The notes beneath the pieces are model-generated. The model did not search any database, was not told the origin of the DNA, and saw nothing but the letters and a program-made list of their open reading frames with translations. The position numbers and the translations under genes were made by a program. From the NCBI GenBank assembly GCA_013330925.1, contig DUHJ01000103.1, forward strand, positions 1-11,677: DNA of 11,677 nt, written 5' to 3'. The DNA is from Candidatus Poseidoniaceae archaeon (GTDB taxonomy: Archaea > Thermoplasmatota > Poseidoniia > Poseidoniales > Poseidoniaceae). Shown here in pieces: positions 6,339-11,677 of the stretch; position 1 is the stretch's first letter, and each line of letters opens with the position of its first letter.

Positions 6339-7130
6339 ATGCCGACCGCCCGCTTCAAGGACCGACGACGCGCGGGGCGGTACGTGTTCTCGCCGGCCGC
6401 ACCGCAGTTGTTGGCCGTGCAGGACGAGGTCCGTGCCGCCTTTGGCTGGGCGCTTGATGCCGACCGAACCAGCGCCGAGGCCTTGGGCACGGCGCTGTCC
6501 TCCGACGCCCCTTTCGGCGTGCAGGCGTGGTCACCCGAGGCCCGTGGACGCCACCTGAATCAGGTGGCTGAGCGATGCCACTTGGCCTCAAAAGTGGTCA
6601 TCGTTGGGGCCGCAGCTACGGTGGAGGACGTGGAAGCCGCAGCATGCCCAGGGGCGGTGTTCATCGCCGCAGACGGAGCCGTGGGTGCGGTGTCGCCTCA
6701 CTTGGATGTGGTGGCGGTGGTCAGCGACCTCGACGGCGGAGAACACCTCGATGCCGCCGTCCGCCGTGGGCTCGTCCTTGTCCTCCATGCCCACGGTGAC
6801 AACCGGTCGGCCTGGGAACGCCTTCTCCCGCAGTGGTCAACGTTACCCGAGCCACCGGGGATAATCCTGACCCACCAGACGCCGAACGCCATTGAAGGCA
6901 TGCACAACCCCGGTGGATTCACCGACGGCGATCGGGCTGCCTGCTTCCTCCGTTGGTTGGGCGTTCCCGACACGTCCCTTGCGTTCGTCGGCTTCGCTTT
7001 GGACCGAGTGGGGCCTTGGTCCGGCACCACAGACCCGTCGAGGAAGCTGGAGAAGTTGACCTGGATGGTCAAGGTGCTGACCCTTCTGGGAATGACGCAC
7101 GAAGCCCTGCCGCAGGACGAGAACTCATAG
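6339..7130 (+). CDS. mptE: 6-hydroxymethyl-7,8-dihydropterin diphosphokinase, MptE type (DUF115)
   Basis: The 263-residue protein fits the archaeal MptE/DUF115 family. These enzymes transfer diphosphate from ATP to 6-hydroxymethyl-7,8-dihydropterin, giving the activated pterin for tetrahydromethanopterin or folate synthesis, and are unrelated to bacterial FolK. Landmarks are VVIVGAAAT (86-94), AADGAVGA (110-117), VVSDLDGG (127-134), HAHGDN (150-155) and NPGGFTDGDRA (190-200), the family's order of nucleotide- and metal-binding loops. The first ~80 residues are the less conserved N-terminal domain. ATG 6339 is chosen because no other ATG, GTG or TTG lies in frame between it and the priL start; the frame is open a further 1.2 kb, but that is antisense to priL. 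The stop is TAG, the only non-TGA stop in the window. The next gene begins 3 bp later, so the pair is almost certainly one operon. Confidence 0.88.
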   Translation: MPTARFKDRRRAGRYVFSPAAPQLLAVQDEVRAAFGWALDADRTSAEALGTALSSDAPFGVQAWSPEARGRHLNQVAERCHLASKVVIVGAAATVEDVEAAACPGAVFIAADGAVGAVSPHLDVVAVVSDLDGGEHLDAAVRRGLVLVLHAHGDNRSAWERLLPQWSTLPEPPGIILTHQTPNAIEGMHNPGGFTDGDRAACFLRWLGVPDTSLAFVGFALDRVGPWSGTTDPSRKLEKLTWMVKVLTLLGMTHEALPQDENS

Positions 7131-7133
7131 GCA

Positions 7134-7769
7134 ATGGGCCCGGTTTTCTCGCTCATGGCCCAGTCAGGACTCCTCCGCGGGGTGATGATGTGGGCCGTGG
7201 CCATCGCCGTGGTGAACGTCGCTTGGGCCCTTGTGGTGGACGGAGAAGCCGTGCGTGAACTCAACGATGCGGACCACCCCTTCCAGGACAACGTTCCCAT
7301 TCCTATTCAGGGCCTATTGGGCGCACAAGGGCCCTTGCCGGCCGTGTTTGAGGCCGAGTTTGAACACCTCGTGGACCCCACCGAAGAGGTGGGTTGGGCC
7401 ATCACATCCGCTGAGGGGACCCTCGTGGCAGGCTGGAACGGTACCGTGCAAGATGGAAGCAGCGGATGGCAAGGGAGCCTTCCTCCAGGGGACTACGTGC
7501 TGACGAGTTCAGGACCCGATGAGGTGGTGGCCTACATGTCGCTGACCCTCGAACCGCTCGGGCCCATGCGGGTGGAGGGGCACCTTTTCGCCACCTTCGG
7601 GCTCATCGTTCTCGCCTTTGCCGACCGGGGCATTCGACGGTGGCTCGACTCCCGGGAAGGCACAGACACGACCGAATCCATCCCCGTTGGATTCCGAAGC
7701 GTCCGGCCGCTCATCGACGAAGATCCCGCCAACGTGGACGGGCAATGGAAGCCACCCGTGCGCGGCTGA
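7134..7769 (+). CDS. Small two-helix membrane protein of unknown function, 211 residues
   Basis: I do not recognise a family. One hydrophobic helix lies at 16-35 (VMMWAVAIAVVNVAWALVV) and a second, shorter one at about 150-163 (HLFATFGLIVLAFA), followed by a basic RGIRRWL that would anchor in the cytosol. The ~110 residues between are strand-rich and cysteine-free, probably a small beta domain outside the membrane (GWAITSAEGTLVAGWNG, LPPGDYVLTSSGP). The first helix could be read as an uncleaved signal anchor. The 48-residue tail is polar and acidic. ATG 7134 lies 3 bp after the mptE stop; ATG 7155 would remove 7 residues, and neither has a Shine-Dalgarno. Its TGA abuts the polD large-subunit stop. 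The link to mptE may be only operon packing. Confidence 0.72.
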   Translation: MGPVFSLMAQSGLLRGVMMWAVAIAVVNVAWALVVDGEAVRELNDADHPFQDNVPIPIQGLLGAQGPLPAVFEAEFEHLVDPTEEVGWAITSAEGTLVAGWNGTVQDGSSGWQGSLPPGDYVLTSSGPDEVVAYMSLTLEPLGPMRVEGHLFATFGLIVLAFADRGIRRWLDSREGTDTTESIPVGFRSVRPLIDEDPANVDGQWKPPVRG

Positions 7770-7772
7770 TCA
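7767..7772. other. Back-to-back stop codons in the palindrome TGATCA
   Basis: The plus-strand gene ends in TGA at 7767-7769 and the minus-strand polD gene ends in TGA at 7770-7772 (TCA on the plus strand). The two coding regions therefore meet with no spacer and no overlap. No U-rich tract lies between them, so each transcript must end inside the other gene, giving overlapping antisense 3' ends. Confidence 0.95.
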
Positions 7773-10700
7773 CAGGAAATCGGCGAGGGACATTTGCCGC
7801 GCCCTGTCGTTGTTGAACAGGCTGTCCACGGACGAAGCCAACCACTCCACGTTCTGCCGGGTGTAGGTGTCCACGCCGTAGGTTTCCATGACGTGACGCG
7901 TGACTTCGATGTACTTCCGCACCGCGCCCTCGGACACGGTCAGGGCGAGGTTTCCACCGCACTGATCGCCTTCCGAACGTGAGACGCCGTGCGCGGCGAG
8001 GCCTCGTCCGCTGGCCTTGGTCAATTGGATGCATTTTCCGGCCAAGGGCATGCGCCGGTACGAGTGACCGCACTTCACGCAACGGACCTTCTGCCGTGCG
8101 TAGGCGTTGAGGTTGCCACGCAGATCGGGCAAGAAGTGAGACCGAATCACGCTGCTCGCAACAAGACGAATGTCCACGCCACGGAGCCTGTGGCCCAAAT
8201 CCAGTTGACCGTTCATCTTGTCGATCATCGTCTCCAGGGTCTTGTATGCGGACAGCGCTGGGCCTCGGTCCATCGCTTCACAGTCGTGGGTGAAACCGTA
8301 TCCGCGCACCGCGGCCACCGTTCCGAGCCGCCGTTCGGCGATGTCCATCATCTCGAGAACGGTCTTGGGATGGGGCTGTTGTTGCGTGGCCTCGTAGAAG
8401 GCCGCTTCGTAGTACCATGCACAATCCACGTTCAGCGCTTCCTTGTCCACCTCGGTGGGGTTGAGGCGCGTGGTCAGCACCAAGGGTGCGTCCATTTGTC
8501 CACCACGGTTGGCGGGCAGGATGTCACGGCTGAAGTTCAGCAAGCCGTCCATGAGGAGCATGATGGCGTCTTCGTCGCCGTCGCAATTGCGCCGCTTCGC
8601 GGCATGGAACAGCGGATGAGCGTACCCGCCAGAACAATCCGCCCACCCGATGATCCGAGAGAGCACACCGCCAGACGTGTGCGGCGCAAGGGCGCAAATC
8701 AGGTGCCCGACCAAATCCTCTGGGGTCCGGACGTTGTAGAAGGGTGGCATGCCGTAGTAACGAACCAACAAATCGTCGATGAAGGCCGCCGTTCGCAGGA
8801 AGAAATCCTTGGCGTTGGCGGCGACGATGAAATCCTGAGGGAAGAGTTCCAACACTTGGTCGTCCCGTTCAAGCGGCGCGCCCAGATGGTCGTGGGTGTA
8901 CCCCAAATCGAGCAAAGCAGGCACGCTGGCCTCGATTTCCTTGGGGCGGAAATGGGTGACAGGGACGTCGCTCATGTCGTAGCGCACGGTGCCATCACGG
9001 AACACAGGCAACTCGTGGTGAGCACGGAGGATGCCCTTCTCGATCGGCTCCGGGGTCTGGTTTCGGCTGTTCAGCGTCTTGACACACTTGACTTGTTTCG
9101 GCAAGCGGTCCAAGCCGAGACGGATGCGTGCGTCCTCAAGCAACGTGTCCAGTTCCACGGTTTGCAGTTCACCGCGCCGCCGTCCGTCGGCACGTGCGTT
9201 GCCGGCCATTTCGGTCGGTCCGCCGCAGGTTTCTCCAGCTCGTGGGCGGCCCATGTCGTCCACCTTCCGATGATGGCAGTTGAGTTGCGGGCTTTCCTTA
9301 CCGCACACGGTGCACACCCTGCGACCGACCTGCACGCGGATGCTTCCTTTTTCCTCGGCGTTGGCCAGCAACCGCTGAGGGCCACCGTTGAGGTCGATGG
9401 GGAAGAGGGCGTGCGATTTCGGGTTCATGACCCGAGCGGCCGCTTTCTCGGGTCGCCCCATGCGGCAGCCGACACGAATGGGAGCGCTGTGTTCCCAGCG
9501 CAGTCGCGACGCCCGGCGAACGAGCGGGAGCAGTCCGTCCACCACGTGATCGTCTTCCAGCACTTGCGCGGCGTGGTAGGCCTTGGGATCGGCCGGCCCA
9601 GGGTCAGGCACTTCGGCGGCCGCCGCTCGCCCGACCTCGTCTGTTTCGGCGATGCCCAACCCGCGCTGGCGTGCGTCGGTTTCTGCGGCGATGCGAACGG
9701 TGGCACGTTCGGCGTCGAGCTCCTTGGCTCGACCACGTTCAGCATCGAGCAAGGCTGCTGCTTCGCGAAGGTCGTCGATGCGGCGTTGCACGGCTCCTGC
9801 CATGTCTTCCACGGCAAGCGGTTGTGGGCCTTCGCTGCTGAAGCCAAATCCTTCCAACATCGCTTCCCATCCACCGGTCAAGAGCAGGTCCTCACCGTCG
9901 TGCCGATGTTCCACGCCGAGGAGGAGCGCGGCACCTTTGGCCAGGCCATGCTGCAAAAAGGTCCACCATTCAGGGGTGCCTTGTTCGAAAATCCCCGCCT
10001 CGGGGCGGACCGTTGGACCGGGGACGGAGCGCGTTTCGTACGCGGGTTCACGTTCCGGTCGGAGCTCGTCCATGACGTCCGAACCCCATCCAACCACGCC
10101 TCCAGGCACGCGCAGGTGACGGCCGTCACCGCCGGCCTCGATGGTCGAGGAAGCAATCAGGTCCAGCCACGCCGGCATCCATTCGATGGGCAGATCGAGG
10201 AACCACGGATTGTTCGGTGGCGCCATGGAGGTGCCAAAGCGCAAGGCGACCTCCTTGGCTTGCGACCACGACAGGGTTCGACGGCGCAGCCATGGGTGCC
10301 ACGCGTTCCGCGCCAGGGCCCTGGCGACGTCGTCCTCGCCGGGCGTTCGCCCGGGCAAATCTTCGGGCATGTCCGTTCGGTCGCATCCCAGCACCTTTGC
10401 GAGGTCGTTGACGTCTGCTTCCGTAGCAAGACGGTTCAACAAGTCCGAGGCCCACCAATCGGTGGTGTAGCCTGCGGGAACCAGCGACTTGTTGTTCTCC
10501 ATGAATTCGCCGTAGCCCAACACCAATTCGCCGTTGTCCCACACCGATCCAACCTCGGGGCGCAACGCGAGGTAGGCGTTCAGGTCGTCCACGCGGCGGA
10601 AGGTGCCGTTGCGCAGGATGATCCACGGCCCATCGCTTTCGTCGCATGGCGTGATGGCGCAGGCTTTGCCGGGGCGCTCAATTTTCATCTGCGTCCCGAC

Positions 10701-11677
10701 GGTGATGAAGTCGTCCATCGCGGCCATGCAGGCCGGATTGGCGCTGGCTGCGGCCAAGCCAGAGGGGCGAGCACGGCCGTACCTCAATCGGAAACCTCCG
10801 GCTTCCAGCGGGGCACCGAAGACCGGACGGCCCGCGATGATGTCGTTCATGAATTTCGAAATGGGCGCGACGCGACGGGAGGCGAAGCTCTTGGCGCCGC
10901 CCTCTTCCTCGGCCTTGCCTTTGGCGGCGAACTTGGAGATGAAGTCCCAGCCGGGGACCTCAAGGCGCTCCGTGTGTTTCTGGATCTTTGGCGCTTTCAG
11001 GCACATGCCTTCGCCGATGACCAGCAGCACGCCACCGCGGATGCGGGTGTCGTCGATGTTGCGCACACGTCCATACCCGGCACACTCGATGCGTTCGGTG
11101 GATTCACCGTTGATCATGATGGGGCAGGCCCGAACGATTTCTTCGATCTCAGCCGGCGAGGGGCGGTATTGCAGGTTGCCTCGGAAGAGGCCGAACTCTT
11201 CCTTGACACGCTCCACTTCAGGGTCGGTGGGCTTGTACGGGTCGATGCCCAATTCCCGGCGGATCATGTCGGCGATGAGCACGGCAAGGGCTTGTGCGGT
11301 TCCACCCGCGGCACGGATGGGTCCGGCGAAGAAGACGGACACGAAGGAGGACCCGTCGACGTTGCTCAGCAGCCGCACTTCGGAAATCCCTTCCAGCGGA
11401 GCCACAAGGACGGCTTCGGTCAGGACCGCCAGGCCCACGCGAAGGCCCACGTCGATGCTCTTGACCATGTCATAGCCGTTGTCCCGGAAGGCCGCAGCGA
11501 CTTTCTGGGCCATCAGGATGGACGTCGTTTCACGGTCGTGCTCAGCCAACATGGCACGGATGTCATCGGCCACCGGATGGCCGTCAAGGTGCTCGACGAG
11601 CAGCTTCTCGGTCCTGCTGGCCAGATCGGCGGCCCGAGGAATTTCGCCGTGGTCACGAGGATCGAAGCGCTTGGAAC
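7770..11677 (-). CDS. polC: DNA polymerase D large subunit DP2 (N-terminus beyond the right window edge)
   Basis: DP2 is the catalytic subunit of archaeal PolD, the main replicative polymerase of Euryarchaeota; the small subunit DP1 supplies proofreading. Counting from GTG 11573, key features are AGPIRAAGGTAQ (83-94), an alanine/charge-rich coiled-coil-like segment (about 592-650), a zinc site C754, C757, C766, C783, the active-site NCDGDED with acidic residues at 998 and 1000, a second zinc site C1165, C1168, C1181, C1205, and a C-terminal PCNA-binding motif QMSLADFL (1260-1267). No intein interrupts NCDGDED. The GTG is probably not the true start: the frame stays open to 11677, and the 34 extra codons read EIPRAADLASRTEKLLVEH, matching the N-terminal region of known DP2 proteins (as in Pyrococcus, EIPQATDMAGR). 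The gene thus exceeds 1,300 codons and starts outside the window. It is convergent with the mptE unit. Confidence 0.96.
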   Translation of the reverse strand, partial: SKRFDPRDHGEIPRAADLASRTEKLLVEHLDGHPVADDIRAMLAEHDRETTSILMAQKVAAAFRDNGYDMVKSIDVGLRVGLAVLTEAVLVAPLEGISEVRLLSNVDGSSFVSVFFAGPIRAAGGTAQALAVLIADMIRRELGIDPYKPTDPEVERVKEEFGLFRGNLQYRPSPAEIEEIVRACPIMINGESTERIECAGYGRVRNIDDTRIRGGVLLVIGEGMCLKAPKIQKHTERLEVPGWDFISKFAAKGKAEEEGGAKSFASRRVAPISKFMNDIIAGRPVFGAPLEAGGFRLRYGRARPSGLAAASANPACMAAMDDFITVGTQMKIERPGKACAITPCDESDGPWIILRNGTFRRVDDLNAYLALRPEVGSVWDNGELVLGYGEFMENNKSLVPAGYTTDWWASDLLNRLATEADVNDLAKVLGCDRTDMPEDLPGRTPGEDDVARALARNAWHPWLRRRTLSWSQAKEVALRFGTSMAPPNNPWFLDLPIEWMPAWLDLIASSTIEAGGDGRHLRVPGGVVGWGSDVMDELRPEREPAYETRSVPGPTVRPEAGIFEQGTPEWWTFLQHGLAKGAALLLGVEHRHDGEDLLLTGGWEAMLEGFGFSSEGPQPLAVEDMAGAVQRRIDDLREAAALLDAERGRAKELDAERATVRIAAETDARQRGLGIAETDEVGRAAAAEVPDPGPADPKAYHAAQVLEDDHVVDGLLPLVRRASRLRWEHSAPIRVGCRMGRPEKAAARVMNPKSHALFPIDLNGGPQRLLANAEEKGSIRVQVGRRVCTVCGKESPQLNCHHRKVDDMGRPRAGETCGGPTEMAGNARADGRRRGELQTVELDTLLEDARIRLGLDRLPKQVKCVKTLNSRNQTPEPIEKGILRAHHELPVFRDGTVRYDMSDVPVTHFRPKEIEASVPALLDLGYTHDHLGAPLERDDQVLELFPQDFIVAANAKDFFLRTAAFIDDLLVRYYGMPPFYNVRTPEDLVGHLICALAPHTSGGVLSRIIGWADCSGGYAHPLFHAAKRRNCDGDEDAIMLLMDGLLNFSRDILPANRGGQMDAPLVLTTRLNPTEVDKEALNVDCAWYYEAAFYEATQQQPHPKTVLEMMDIAERRLGTVAAVRGYGFTHDCEAMDRGPALSAYKTLETMIDKMNGQLDLGHRLRGVDIRLVASSVIRSHFLPDLRGNLNAYARQKVRCVKCGHSYRRMPLAGKCIQLTKASGRGLAAHGVSRSEGDQCGGNLALTVSEGAVRKYIEVTRHVMETYGVDTYTRQNVEWLASSVDSLFNNDRARQMSLADFL

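Noticed and set aside
8568..8588. The NCDGDED codons of polD, a known intein insertion point, checked for an intein.
   Set aside because: The coding sequence runs straight through the motif with no splicing-domain sequence, so there is no intein at this site.
10603..11475. A 290-residue plus-strand open frame inside the polD gene.
   Set aside because: It is antisense to conserved DP2 sequence and is rich in S, R and P, typical of a shadow frame.

Overview
The window looks like a GC-rich euryarchaeal chromosome segment. It encodes the large subunit of the archaea-specific replicative polymerase PolD (DP2), the iron-sulfur large subunit of archaeal primase (PriL), an archaeal DUF373 membrane protein and an archaeal-type pterin diphosphokinase (MptE/DUF115). 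The combination, with compact gene packing and GC-driven codon and stop use (nine of the ten visible stops are TGA), would suit an uncultivated Thermoplasmata-type lineage such as a marine Group II/III relative. That placement is inference; the sequence proves only an archaeon with PolD. I see no mobile elements, CRISPR arrays, tRNA or rRNA genes, and no gene-free stretch above about 95 bp.

Layout. From about 6.3 kb leftwards, eight genes run on the minus strand: priL (5109-6302), a DUF373 membrane protein (3915-5033), an ~11-helix membrane protein (2627-3820), a small zinc-ribbon protein (2203-2601), an unrecognised protein (1350-2165), a small winged-helix-like protein (1045-1296), a left-handed beta-helix acyltransferase-like protein (325-1005) and the start of a phosphoglucosamine/phosphohexose mutase (1-315) that runs off the left edge. 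Gaps are 9 to 94 bp. The last pair is tightly linked: the mutase Shine-Dalgarno overlaps the stop codon of the beta-helix gene. Divergent from priL, across only 36 bp, a two-gene plus-strand unit holds mptE (6339-7130) and a small two-helix membrane protein (7134-7769). This unit meets the polD large-subunit gene (7770 to beyond 11677, minus strand) tail to tail with no spacer. The two stops form the palindrome TGATCA.

Function. Two core replication genes (priL and polD large subunit) flank a pterin-cofactor gene, and the left part of the minus-strand run ends in two genes fitting amino-sugar or nucleotide-sugar synthesis. The two large membrane proteins, the zinc-ribbon protein, the 271-residue protein and the small membrane protein have no assigned function. 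I found no clear new defence or mobile system. The most useful points are two edge-truncated genes with identifiable products, the membrane protein with an intramembrane histidine pattern, and several small uncharacterised proteins locked into housekeeping gene order.
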